Shown: positions 1-7,501 of the stretch, in pieces
Position numbering within the stretch: the first letter of the stretch is position 1
Layout: each line of letters opens with the position of its first letter
Assembly: GCA_965659715.1 (NCBI GenBank)
Contig: CBFHXE010000041.1
Location: forward strand, 1-23,659
DNA length: 23,659 bases
Reading direction: 5' to 3'
DNA from: CABZJG01 sp965659715
Lineage (GTDB): Bacteria > Pseudomonadota > Alphaproteobacteria > Rhodobacterales > Rhodobacteraceae
The notes under the pieces: model-generated
What the model saw: the letters and a program-made list of their open reading frames with translations, nothing else
Database searches by the model: none
Told to the model about the DNA's origin: nothing
Made by a program: the position numbers and the translations under genes

Positions 1-282
1 TATCAGAAGTTTGAACAGCCGGCATCGCGGTTTGCTCTGGTGGGCGTATTTGTGGCCAAATATGCCAGCGGTGTTCGCGTCGCGGTAACAGGTGCGTCTG
101 AGGGTGGTGTTTTCCGCTGGTCAGAGGCAGAAGCCGCGCTTGGGGCTAATTTTTCAGCTGATGCCCTATCTGGCCTAAGCGTTGCGGCAGACGATATGAT
201 CGAAGACCTGCATGGGTCAAAAGCCTACCGCGCGCATATGGTGAAAGTTATGACTGGCCGCGCAGTGGCCGCTGCTGGGTAA
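1..282 (+). CDS. CO-dehydrogenase-type FAD-binding medium subunit (CoxM family), C-terminal fragment
   Basis: Open from base 1 in frame 1 to a TAA at 280-282, so the 5' end lies outside the window and only the last 93 residues are seen. The run QPASRFALVGVFVAK followed by VRVAVTGASEGGVFRW is typical of the C-terminal domain of the FAD-binding subunit in molybdenum hydroxylases (CoxM and relatives; CO_deh_flav_C fold). In such enzymes this subunit passes electrons between the Mo/2Fe-2S subunits and the acceptor. The fragment cannot show whether the enzyme is a true CO dehydrogenase or one of the many CoxMSL-like homologues of unknown substrate, because the deciding active-site loop is in the large subunit. 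Family call is fairly secure, substrate is not. Confidence 0.8.
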   Translation, partial: YQKFEQPASRFALVGVFVAKYASGVRVAVTGASEGGVFRWSEAEAALGANFSADALSGLSVAADDMIEDLHGSKAYRAHMVKVMTGRAVAAAG

Positions 283-299
283 ACACAGATAAATCAAAG

Positions 300-330
300 G
301 TGAGTACCCCCTTAAAAAAGGGGTGCTCAC
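300..330 (+). terminator. Hairpin after the CoxM-type gene
   Basis: Arms GTGAGTACCCC (300-310) and GGGGTGCTCAC (320-330) pair over 11 bp with one G-T wobble, around a 9-nt A-rich loop. It begins 17 bases after the stop codon of the CoxM-type gene. No T-run follows the 3' arm, so it is not a classical intrinsic terminator. It may instead be a 3'-end processing or stabilising hairpin, or terminate with help. Confidence 0.5.
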
Positions 331-419
331 GTTATGCGCGCACCTAAGCTATTCAACTTCCTGCGTTCGCACCTCAAACCATTTATAAATCACTCTGTTC
401 AAGTCTTTGGGCGAGGCGT

Positions 420-437
420 TTTGGTAATCTTACCAAA
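420..437. promoter_or_regulatory. Perfect 8-bp palindrome upstream of the endolysin gene
   Basis: TTTGGTAA-TC-TTACCAAA is a perfect inverted repeat of 8-bp half sites with a 2-bp centre. With a one-base bulge it extends to GCG/CGC at 416-440. It lies 37 bases before the favoured TTG start of the endolysin. The form suits a dimeric transcription factor; a 2-nt loop makes a tight RNA hairpin less likely. The binding protein cannot be named from sequence. If the upstream ATG at 334 were the true start, the site would be inside the gene. Confidence 0.4.
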
Positions 438-474
438 CGCATTTAGAAAAATATGCCTATCTGATGAGGTGACC

Positions 475-1086
475 TTGAACTTGATTGAGCAAATTACAGC
501 CGCTATTATTTCCCACGAGGGCGGCTATGTTAATGATCCCGATGATCCGGGTGGGCCGACAAAATACGGTGTAACCTTGGCCACGGCGCAGCAGCATAAC
601 TTGGATAAAAACAGCGATGGGCGGGTGACAGAACAGGATGTCAGGCAACTGACAAAGGTGGACGCCAAGCGGATTTTCATTCACTCATATTTCCGCAAAC
701 CCAAGATTGATAAACTTCCCAAAGCGTTGCAGGCAACAGTGTTTGACATGCAAGTCAACGCAGGCGCAAATGCGATTAAAATTCTGCAACGGCTGTTGGG
801 CGAGTTTGACCAACCTGTAAGTGTTGACGGCGCTTTAGGGCCGCAATCTATCGGTGCCACCAAAGCGGCGTATAAATCTGCTGGGTTGTTGTTTGTGGAC
901 GCTTACGGGATTGCGCGGCGAAACTATTATTTGGCGCTGGGCGACGCCAAGCCGGGGCTGCGCAAATTTGCCCGCACGAGGGCAGGCGGCAAAGGTGGGT
1001 GGATTATCCGGGCCGAGGAATTTATCAGCCTAAGGTTTCACCTATCAGAGGCTGATTTTCAAAAAAGGGTGGCGCAATGGGTATGA
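475..1086 (+). CDS. Endolysin, glycoside hydrolase family 108 (GTA-type lysis protein)
   Basis: Predicted peptidoglycan muramidase that would cut the glycan strand from the periplasm and release phage-like particles. The N-terminal motif SHEGGYVNDPDDPGGPTKYG holds the GH108 catalytic Glu (EGGY). A C-terminal stretch with VDGALGPQSI fits the companion peptidoglycan-binding domain (PG_binding_3). The frame is open from ATG 334, but I prefer TTG 475 (GTG 469 is the alternative). GAGG at 466-469 is well placed for TTG 475, the catalytic Glu then falls near residue 15 as is usual, and the extra 47 residues look unlike the family. It overlaps the holin by 10 nt. A GH108 endolysin plus this holin family is the lysis pair of the Rhodobacter capsulatus gene transfer agent; a prophage remnant is the alternative. 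No signal peptide is seen, which fits holin-dependent export. Confidence 0.85.
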   Translation: MNLIEQITAAIISHEGGYVNDPDDPGGPTKYGVTLATAQQHNLDKNSDGRVTEQDVRQLTKVDAKRIFIHSYFRKPKIDKLPKALQATVFDMQVNAGANAIKILQRLLGEFDQPVSVDGALGPQSIGATKAAYKSAGLLFVDAYGIARRNYYLALGDAKPGLRKFARTRAGGKGGWIIRAEEFISLRFHLSEADFQKRVAQWV

Positions 1087-1610
1087 TTGGCAATCTTTTC
1101 GCAATGCTGTTTGGCAGCGGACGCAATGTTTTAAAAGAAACGGCTGAGGTGTTTCGCGCCAACGCCGAAAACGAAGCGCAACGTGGTCATACTGCCAATG
1201 CCGCCGTACAAGCGCAGTTTGCCGCCGAGTTTGGCCATAAGGGATGGTTTAACCAGCTTGTTGACGCACTGAACAGACTGCCGCGCCCGCTAATGGCTTT
1301 TGGTGTGATCGGGCTATTTGTTAGCGCCATGTTTGATCCCATTTGGTTTGCCGCACGGATGCAGGGTTTGGTTCTAGTGCCAGACGCGCTTTGGGGGCTT
1401 TTGGCGATCATCGTGACATTTTATTTTGGCGCAAGGTATCAGGCCGAAGCGCTAAATTTTCAAAAAGATGCAGCGCGATTGCTGGCCCAAGCGCCGCAGG
1501 TGGCCGAGAACATTCGCAAGCTGCGCACGTCAGCAACCCCTGATATTGCAAACTATGACGTTATCGAGGTCGATAAAAACCCTGCGGTCGAAGAGTGGAA
1601 GGGGAGTTAA
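1077..1610 (+). CDS. GTA-type holin (3TM holin family)
   Basis: 177-aa membrane protein starting at ATG 1077 inside the end of the endolysin gene, with AGGGTGG just upstream. An amphipathic N-terminus (MGMIGNLFAMLFGSG) is followed by a polar stretch. Two hydrophobic segments come next (about residues 70-90 and 98-120), and then a charged soluble tail ending in EVDKNPAVEEWKGS. This layout and the motif RPLMAFGVIGLFVSAMFDP match the GTA_holin_3TM family. Holins form lesions in the inner membrane that let the endolysin reach the wall. The coupled endolysin-holin order supports co-expression. GTA structural genes are not in the window; in related bacteria the lysis pair lies apart from them. Confidence 0.8.
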   Translation: MGMIGNLFAMLFGSGRNVLKETAEVFRANAENEAQRGHTANAAVQAQFAAEFGHKGWFNQLVDALNRLPRPLMAFGVIGLFVSAMFDPIWFAARMQGLVLVPDALWGLLAIIVTFYFGARYQAEALNFQKDAARLLAQAPQVAENIRKLRTSATPDIANYDVIEVDKNPAVEEWKGS

Positions 1611-1714
1611 GGCGCGGCTCTTCGGGTCTTAAAATGGTCAAAGAGCAGATAGACCAATAATATTAGTGGTGTGTATATCAGCATGGTCAGCCCCAATAAT
1701 CTAACGAAAATCAC
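1607..1714 (-). CDS. Candidate small membrane protein (unrecognised)
   Basis: A minus-strand frame runs from GTG at 1714 (or ATG at 1684) to a TAA at 1607-1609, which overlaps the holin stop on the other strand. It would give 35 or 25 residues. The shorter form begins MLIYTPLILLVYLLFDHF and ends KTRRAAP: one hydrophobic span followed by a positively charged tail, the usual layout of a small single-pass membrane protein. TGGGG lies about 6 nt before the ATG, but the GTG has no clear ribosome site. I do not recognise it. It may be a real small protein, a remnant, or chance, since hydrophobic frames arise easily. Confidence 0.25.
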   Translation of the reverse strand: MIFVRLLGLTMLIYTPLILLVYLLFDHFKTRRAAP

Positions 1715-1725
1715 TGGAGAAGTTT

Positions 1726-3105
1726 ATGCCAAGCCGAAACTCGATATTGGGTAAAATCATAATTATAGTTACCCTATTTTTTATTCTGCCGGCGGTTAGC
1801 CTTGCATCAGACTATCTAAGACAAAAGTCTTTTTATGTAATGGATGGTAGCTGTTGTGGCGGAGAGCAGTCTGACCCACACGCCGTCCACGCAATAGAAA
1901 CCGAAACCGGAGCTTTCATTTTATCTGGTAAAATGATTGACCGATCAGGAATGGAAGACGGTTTTGTCGTCAAAATTCCTAATTCGCTTCCTGATGAACA
2001 AATTTTTCTACATGAAGAAGAAGACTTTAATTTAGATTGGTCAGTAAAAATTGGCAGCGTGAAAAAAAGAGATGGAATAAACGCAACAGCTTCGGTGAAA
2101 GGCGCCATCTTTGCGGGTGGATATTTGGAAAACCAACGCGGCATTATAGACAGCCACTTAGTAAAACTGGACCAGCGCACAGGCAATTTAATCTGGGCAC
2201 GTTCATTTCCTAGCAAAAATAACGATCGAGAAAGCGCAATTGAGACTGTTATCCGCTCATCGGATGATGGGCTAATAATCTCAGGCGTTACAAATTCTGC
2301 AGAAGGGACGCTCGAGGGATTTAAATCCTATGGAAACCCGGTAACAGGCGATGCTTTTGTGATGTACTTTTCTGACGAAAAAATTAGCGCGGAAATTGCT
2401 CCCAAAACCCCTACTTGGGAAATTGATTTCAAAGAGGCCTTGTCAGTAAAGCATATAGTAGAATTACCAGATAATGATGGCTACATATTGGCTGCTCATA
2501 GCGATGGTGAACCGGCGGAAGCAAACGTCATAAAAATTTCTGCTGTCGGCGAATTAGAGTGGAGCCTAGATGTCCCAAACCATGGAGAGTTAACGGCGAT
2601 TGCTGCAACGGAAAATGGATACTTTTTATCCGGGCACAAATTTGATCAATTCGATGGAATTGATGCGAGTATTTCCAAGGTTTCGCTTGGTGGAGAATTC
2701 ATTTGGAACAAAACTTATGGCAATCCAACTGGGGGTGAAACAATTTTCGCAAAATTAGATAGCGGAAACCCGAAACTCATCTACGACGAATGCTGGGGTA
2801 TAACTGAATTCAAAGCCGGTTTGGTCGTTGCTTGTGGCACTGGCATCGAGCATTGCGAAGATTTGAGCCAGAGCCTTCGGTCAGTTTGCAAAGCTGATCA
2901 TCGAACCACCTGGAGAAGCTATCTAATTCACATCGACTATGCGGGACATTTGATTTGGCAGCGCGCCAGCTCATTTATGTTCGACGGCGAAGAGGATGAA
3001 GATGTCCCCTCTACAGCATCGGAATGGGTGTTCACTACAAATCGTGGTGGCCTTGCATCGGTCGTTGACCTGAGTTTTGGTATGGGATTGGAAATTTTGA
3101 AATAA
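1726..3105 (+). CDS. Secreted beta-propeller-like protein of unknown function
   Basis: 459-aa protein with GGAG 8 nt before ATG 1726. A Sec signal peptide is clear: basic N-terminus, hydrophobic IIIIVTLFFILPAV, cleavage likely after SLA (about residue 27). The mature part has repeated blades of the type G(Y/F)(I/F)L(S/A)G followed by KI or KL and a tryptophan (for example LDWSVKIG, LIWARSF, LEWSLDVP, FIWNKTYG, LIWQRAS), as in PQQ-like or SBBP/delta-60-type propellers. Cysteines cluster as SCCGG near the N-terminus and as ACGTGIEHC plus VCKAD near the C-terminus, which suggests disulphides in an exported protein. No catalytic motif is visible. It is less GC-rich than the flanking GTA genes and stands alone, hinting at acquired DNA. 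Function not known to me. Confidence 0.75.
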   Translation: MPSRNSILGKIIIIVTLFFILPAVSLASDYLRQKSFYVMDGSCCGGEQSDPHAVHAIETETGAFILSGKMIDRSGMEDGFVVKIPNSLPDEQIFLHEEEDFNLDWSVKIGSVKKRDGINATASVKGAIFAGGYLENQRGIIDSHLVKLDQRTGNLIWARSFPSKNNDRESAIETVIRSSDDGLIISGVTNSAEGTLEGFKSYGNPVTGDAFVMYFSDEKISAEIAPKTPTWEIDFKEALSVKHIVELPDNDGYILAAHSDGEPAEANVIKISAVGELEWSLDVPNHGELTAIAATENGYFLSGHKFDQFDGIDASISKVSLGGEFIWNKTYGNPTGGETIFAKLDSGNPKLIYDECWGITEFKAGLVVACGTGIEHCEDLSQSLRSVCKADHRTTWRSYLIHIDYAGHLIWQRASSFMFDGEEDEDVPSTASEWVFTTNRGGLASVVDLSFGMGLEILK

Positions 3106-3242
3106 TTTTCATTTGCCAAAACAATCCGGCGTTGTTGGTTTGATAAAAAACCATTAGCCAATTTTCGGGCGCCAGCAGGCAAACTATGGATCATAGCTAC
3201 CAAAAAGCGCTGGTGACACGTTATTTCATAAAAAGATTCCCG

Positions 3243-3656
3243 TTATATTTGATCCGCTTTATTCCGGGCAAAGATTTTTTGGTTCATTCCAAATACAAGC
3301 CTTTTCCCAGGGTTTGACAAATTTTCAACAAGTTTTTTCATTGCGCCACAGTCAGATCTTTGAACTGTAAAATTCCATATATTCAACAGTAAAAGGTCAC
3401 GTTCATCCATATCCTTCATTCTGAATGCTTCATCAAATGCAGCGTCAAAATCACCGGCCATGGAATACCCTAAAACATTTTGCTTTATGGCCAGCGCATT
3501 GTGGTCTGGATCGTCCAGATAATACCAAGTCTTATCGTCATTGAGCTGAATTTGATTGCCGTTTTTATCGGTTACAATTTCGCCTGCATGAAGTTGTTGC
3601 ACCGTAATCGTGAAAAGTGATGCCACAAAAATCAATAACTTAAGAGGAATTTTCAT
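3243..3656 (-). CDS. Small secreted protein with DUF3157-like N-terminus
   Basis: The frame opens at ATG 3674, but ATG 3656 is the better start: AAGGA lies about 10 nt upstream and the protein then begins with a clean signal peptide (KIPLKLLIFVASLFTI, cleavage probably after LHA). The mature N-terminus VTDKNGNQIQLNDDKTWYYL resembles the short domain seen in DUF3157-type exported proteins. The rest is helical and charged, with motifs such as DFDAAFDEAFRMKDMDERD, and has no motif I can name. It is convergent with the propeller gene and shares its low-GC character. Likely periplasmic; role unknown. Confidence 0.6.
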   Translation of the reverse strand: MKIPLKLLIFVASLFTITVQQLHAGEIVTDKNGNQIQLNDDKTWYYLDDPDHNALAIKQNVLGYSMAGDFDAAFDEAFRMKDMDERDLLLLNIWNFTVQRSDCGAMKKLVENLSNPGKRLVFGMNQKIFARNKADQI

Positions 3657-3985
3657 TTTTGCTTGTTCCTTCATTATGCTTTTTTTGGGCGATGGTAATC
3701 TGAAGCTGGGAGTGGGTCAAAGAGTAAAGTTTATAACACCACAACCTATGTCTCTAAAAAGCTGTTATTTCCGCTGGTCAAATACACATAGAAAAAAGCT
3801 AAAAAATCAACGCAACCCGAGCGATAGCGGCAAATGCGTGGGTTGATGAATTCTTCAAGCTGTGTGAGTTTGCCTATTGAAAGGCAGCCGCTACTCGTGC
3901 TGGGGCTTTAAAACCAATTAAGGTTGGTTAGTGTGGAAAAACAGATTTTGGAAAAGCAAATTGCTTTTCTTGAAAGTCGATACAG
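3657..3985. other. Intergenic region before the MFS gene
   Basis: About 330 bases between the divergent small secreted gene and the MFS transporter. I see no convincing gene or RNA. Two dyads stand out: ATCAAC (3806-3811) with GTTGAT (3842-3847), and AACCAA-TTAAGG-TTGGTT at 3912-3929. The second, about 57 bases before the MFS start, is the better operator candidate. Confidence 0.4.
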
Positions 3986-5176
3986 GTGGATAAGCGCTTG
4001 GACAAAAAATACACTAAAGAATGGTTTATTTTGCTCGGCTTGCTACTTGGCGTTACTGTCACTAACGGCTTTGCTCGGTTTGCCTATGGATTGCTGCTTC
4101 CGGCGATGCAGACGCAAATGGATTGGAATTATGCGCAGGCTGGTTGGCTCAGCACCGTCAATGCGCTGGGGTACATTGTGGGAGCGATCTCAACCATGTT
4201 TCTGGTTCAGAAATTCGCCTCAGAAAAGCTCTTTGCCTTTGGTCTCGTAACTACGTCCATCGTTCTTTTAATGACAGGTGTATTGCCAACTTTACAAGGT
4301 CAGTATGCACTTCGTTTTCTGGCGGGTACATTTGGAGCAATTTCATTCTCGACAGCAGGTGCGCTGGCGTCTGGGCTTTTCAAAGAAAATGCACGGTTAA
4401 ATGCCCTTTCTATTGCTATTTTGTTTGGTACGGGTGGCGGTTTGGGAATTATCCTATCCGGGGCATTTATTCCCACGTTGATTGATGTCGTTGGGAGCGG
4501 TGCGTGGCCAATGTGTTGGATCATTATTGGGCTGTTTAGTATGGTTTTCACGCCATTCGGCATTTGGTCAGCACTGCAAATTGAAAGTTCAAAACCAAGT
4601 AGATTAAGCCGCAATGAATTTCGACTTTTAAAAATGCTACCTGAATTGGCTGGCTATGCGTGTTTTGGTTTTGGATATATCATTTATCTGACATTTTTGT
4701 CAGCATGGATGACCGCTCAGTCGATAGGTGCAACCATGATCACAGCCATTTGGGTCATCCTTGGACTATGTATTTGCATTTCACCTTTTATATGGAGACC
4801 CATTTTTGCAAGATTTGGAAATGGTATTCCATTGGCCATGGTTTTAAGTAGCATTGCATTTGGGTCAGTGGTCCCACTATTGTCACCAGCATTTTCTATT
4901 TTGTTATTATCTGCTGTCATTTTTGGGTCTTCGGTGTTCATGGCACCAGGGGCTATAACAAATTTCACAAGGAAAAACCTGCCCCAAGAAATGTGGGCCT
5001 ATTCTATAAGTATTTTCACAGTTCTGTTTGCTATTTCCCAAACTCTTGGCCCCTACATTGCTGGATTAATTGGTGACTATTTTGACAATATAGGAATGGG
5101 TTTGGTTGCGGCGTTTATAATTTTGCTCTTGGGTGCGATGGTTTCACTTTCTCAAAAAGAGCTGAGCGAATACTAA
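3986..5176 (+). CDS. MFS transporter, YbfB/YjiJ family
   Basis: 396-aa polytopic membrane protein with about 12 hydrophobic segments. The first helix carries VTNGFARFAYGLLLPAMQ, and the following MDWNYAQAGWLSTVNALGY is the YbfB/YjiJ signature. The major facilitator superfamily exchanges small solutes across the inner membrane; the substrate in this branch is mostly unknown, with efflux often suggested. Start is probably GTG 3986 since an in-frame stop lies at 3971; TTG 3998, with GGTGG upstream, is an alternative. It is convergent with the LysE-type exporter, with a 50-base gap that contains no strong terminator. Family secure, start and substrate uncertain. Confidence 0.8.
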   Translation: MDKRLDKKYTKEWFILLGLLLGVTVTNGFARFAYGLLLPAMQTQMDWNYAQAGWLSTVNALGYIVGAISTMFLVQKFASEKLFAFGLVTTSIVLLMTGVLPTLQGQYALRFLAGTFGAISFSTAGALASGLFKENARLNALSIAILFGTGGGLGIILSGAFIPTLIDVVGSGAWPMCWIIIGLFSMVFTPFGIWSALQIESSKPSRLSRNEFRLLKMLPELAGYACFGFGYIIYLTFLSAWMTAQSIGATMITAIWVILGLCICISPFIWRPIFARFGNGIPLAMVLSSIAFGSVVPLLSPAFSILLLSAVIFGSSVFMAPGAITNFTRKNLPQEMWAYSISIFTVLFAISQTLGPYIAGLIGDYFDNIGMGLVAAFIILLLGAMVSLSQKELSEY

Positions 5177-5229
5177 CAATGGGCAATTAACCATCTCCTG
5201 TGTCGCCCCAAAACACTTAAAGTTCTCAT

Positions 5230-5823
5230 TTAAATTAACAAAACTGACCATACGGACATGCCGACGACCGCCACGAGGCACAATGCCATAAATATGTTGA
5301 TGCGCTTTTGCGTTTTTTCTGGCAGGTTCAGCGCATTCAGTTTGCAGCCAGCATAAAGCCAGCACAGGTGGATAGAAATCCAGATCGCGTTCACAATGAT
5401 GAGTTTGAGACCCGTTTCTGTGACAAAACTATCAGGATAAAAAGCAAAGCCTGTAAAAAACGTTGTATGCACCGCGTAAGCTTTGGGATTGATAAACTGC
5501 AGCGTCATGCCGGTCACAAATCCCGGCGCATTTATTTGGATAAAAGAAATTTTTGATCCAGCCAGAGCGATCCGCAACGCAAGGTATCCCAAGTACCCCG
5601 CAGAAACCAATAATAGAAGCGTGCGGACAATTGGTTCAGCTAAAATAATTGCAGCTAACCCTGTTATCACTGCGACGCTAACTAGAAAATGGCCTGCAAA
5701 CAGACCGGCCATATACCGAAGACCGTGTTGCCAACCGAATGCAGCACCTACACCGGCGAGTGATAACACTCCGGGTCCGGGTGTGATGAACATCAAAAGT
5801 GAAACAATTGCAAATGCTAGCAT
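5230..5823 (-). CDS. LysE/RhtB family amino-acid exporter
   Basis: About 197 residues, five or six membrane segments. The family motif FITPGPGVLSLAGVGAAFGW near the N-terminus, followed by GLRYMAGLFAGH, is characteristic of LysE/RhtB/CadD-type exporters; a second conserved stretch FVTGMTLQFINPKAY is also present. ATG 5823 is chosen over the longer frame from 5859 because GAGG lies 7 nt upstream and the shorter form starts directly at the first helix. Proteins of this family export amino acids such as homoserine, threonine or lysine; the exact substrate cannot be read from sequence. Confidence 0.85.
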   Translation of the reverse strand: MLAFAIVSLLMFITPGPGVLSLAGVGAAFGWQHGLRYMAGLFAGHFLVSVAVITGLAAIILAEPIVRTLLLLVSAGYLGYLALRIALAGSKISFIQINAPGFVTGMTLQFINPKAYAVHTTFFTGFAFYPDSFVTETGLKLIIVNAIWISIHLCWLYAGCKLNALNLPEKTQKRINIFMALCLVAVVGMSVWSVLLI

Positions 5824-6126
5824 GAAACACCTCTTTAAAGAAATTTTACAAACACTCAATCACAACTGCCGACACAACATTGGCGCCAATCACTGTGACG
5901 CCGCCTTCTGCCATGATGGTTATATCGCTTCCCTGAATTGTGGTGGCAAACCGGACCTCTGTTAAACAGTCGTAATACCGACGTGATACTGACCCGCCAT
6001 TTTTAGGAATTTAAGCCTAAGGCCGTGCTGCATCGCCACAGAAAAGGATTAGTCTGAACAGGCCATTGTGCCAGCGCGCGCCCACAGTTATAGAGTGCTA
6101 GGTTCATTTAATTGGAGTGCTAAACC

Positions 6127-6954
6127 ATGTCTAACGCACAACTAGAACAAGCGATCGAAGCCGCTTGGGAATCCCGCGATGAAATATCGCCCAACACCAC
6201 TGGCGAGACGCGCGAGGCGATCGAAGATACGTTAAATGCACTGGATAGCGGCACTTTGCGTGTGGCCGAAAAGCAAGAAAACGGCGATTGGTCTGTCAAC
6301 CAGTGGGCTAAAAAGGCTGTGCTTTTAGGTTTTAGAATCAAGGACATGGAGATCCAAGAGGGTGGCCCTCAGGGGGCCGGCTGGTGGGATAAGGTTGACA
6401 GCAAATTCAAAGGCTGGGGCGATAACCAGTGGCGCGCTGCCGGCTTCCGCGCTGTGCCAAACTGCATCGTGCGCAAATCCGCCTATGTCGCGCCGGGGGT
6501 TGTTTTGATGCCTTCGTTTGTCAATCTGGGCGCTTATGTGGATGAAGGCACCATGGTGGACACCTGGGCCACGGTGGGCAGCTGCGCGCAGATCGGCAAG
6601 AAAGTCCACCTCTCCGGCGGTGTCGGCATCGGCGGCGTCCTAGAGCCCATGCAGGCCGGACCAACCATCATCGAAGACAACTGCTTCATAGGCGCCCGCT
6701 CAGAAGTTGTCGAAGGCTGCATCGTCCGCGAAGGATCGGTTCTTGGGATGGGCGTTTACATTGGCCAATCTACCAAAATCGTTGACCGAGAAACCGGAGA
6801 GGTGATGTATGGAGAAGTGCCGCCCTATTCAGTGGTGGTTTCTGGCTCAATGCCATCGAAAAACGGGATCAACCTTTATTGTGCGGTTATTGTTAAACGT
6901 GTTGATGAAAAAACCCGTAGCAAAACGGGCATCAACGATCTTTTACGTGACTAA
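6127..6954 (+). CDS. dapD: 2,3,4,5-tetrahydropyridine-2,6-dicarboxylate N-succinyltransferase
   Basis: 275 aa, normal full length for DapD. It transfers succinyl from succinyl-CoA to tetrahydrodipicolinate in the succinylase branch of diaminopimelate/lysine synthesis, in the cytoplasm. An N-terminal helical domain is followed by left-handed beta-helix hexapeptide repeats from about residue 105 (SAYVAPGVVLMPSFVNLGAY, then VDTWATVGSCAQIGK, then HLSGGVGIGGVLEP), with the conserved FIGARSEVVEGC and SVLGMGVYIGQSTKI. GGAG lies about 10 nt before ATG 6127. It stands some 200 bases ahead of the following operon that ends the same pathway branch with dapE. Confidence 0.97.
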   Translation: MSNAQLEQAIEAAWESRDEISPNTTGETREAIEDTLNALDSGTLRVAEKQENGDWSVNQWAKKAVLLGFRIKDMEIQEGGPQGAGWWDKVDSKFKGWGDNQWRAAGFRAVPNCIVRKSAYVAPGVVLMPSFVNLGAYVDEGTMVDTWATVGSCAQIGKKVHLSGGVGIGGVLEPMQAGPTIIEDNCFIGARSEVVEGCIVREGSVLGMGVYIGQSTKIVDRETGEVMYGEVPPYSVVVSGSMPSKNGINLYCAVIVKRVDEKTRSKTGINDLLRD

Positions 6955-7153
6955 AGAATTGTTTAAAAAGTTTTTTATCAAAACTGTGCGCATAGTATTT
7001 GTGGGCCGTTTTGTGTAAAAAAATACACGCATCAAGAGAAGGGTAACCTTTAGCGAATGAAATACCGTGCCAAAGGTCCCTTGCACCTTGCCCACAGTAT
7101 TTGCCTTTTAGAATTTGGGTGATTAGACATAACTCAACTCAAGAAGGTGTCTT

Positions 7154-7501
7154 ATGACCGCAACTCAAAAAAACCAAAACCGGCAAAAAGTGTACACTCT
7201 ACTGGTTCAAGTTGGTAGGGCCGACAAAGACGGCTTGCCAAAGGATAGCTCTGGCGCCGCTTTGGTTTGCTATGCCAGCGGTGTCGATGAGGCTGAAGCA
7301 GTTCGCGAAACGGTGGCCATCCTAAAACAGGCGGATCTTGCGCCCCTTGATGTGACAGGATACGGCACCTTACAAGAACGGCAAGCGCAGGGTCATGAGG
7401 TCGATCCCGAAGAGCTTGCTTTAATGCAGCGAGCATTAGATGAAAACTCTGTTATTGTTGCGCAAATGACGCCACTTTTCAGTGAGAAGGGGGACCACTA
7501 A
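7154..7501 (+). CDS. Conserved-looking hypothetical protein in the dap cluster
   Basis: 115 aa, no signal peptide or membrane segment, so probably cytoplasmic. GAAGG lies 7 nt before ATG 7154. It contains a beta-alpha-beta pattern: VYTLLVQVG, then ALVCYASGVDEAEAVRETVAILKQADLAPLDVTGYGT, then a charged helix RQAQGHEVDPEELALMQRAL. The DEAEAVRETVAILKQ helix recalls small ligand- or partner-binding alpha/beta proteins, but I do not recognise the family. Its TAA overlaps the ATG of the HAD gene (TAATG at 7499-7503), so the two are translationally coupled, and dapE follows at once. A link to diaminopimelate metabolism is a guess from position only. Confidence 0.75.
   Translation: MTATQKNQNRQKVYTLLVQVGRADKDGLPKDSSGAALVCYASGVDEAEAVRETVAILKQADLAPLDVTGYGTLQERQAQGHEVDPEELALMQRALDENSVIVAQMTPLFSEKGDH

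Noticed and set aside
334..474. N-terminal extension of the endolysin from ATG 334
   Set aside because: The extra residues do not look like the GH108 family, and the region holds a palindrome and a ribosome site better explained as a leader.
1617..1646. GCTCTT/AAGAGC inverted repeat after the holin as terminator
   Set aside because: Six-base stem with an 18-base loop and no T-run; little support.
3136..3153. TGGTTT-GATAAA-AAACCA between the convergent secreted genes as a bidirectional terminator
   Set aside because: Short A-T-rich stem without clear T-runs; could be chance in an AT-rich stretch.
6969..6985. Hairpin AGTTTT-TTATC-AAAACT after dapD as terminator
   Set aside because: The stem is almost all A-T and lacks a following T-run; too weak to call.
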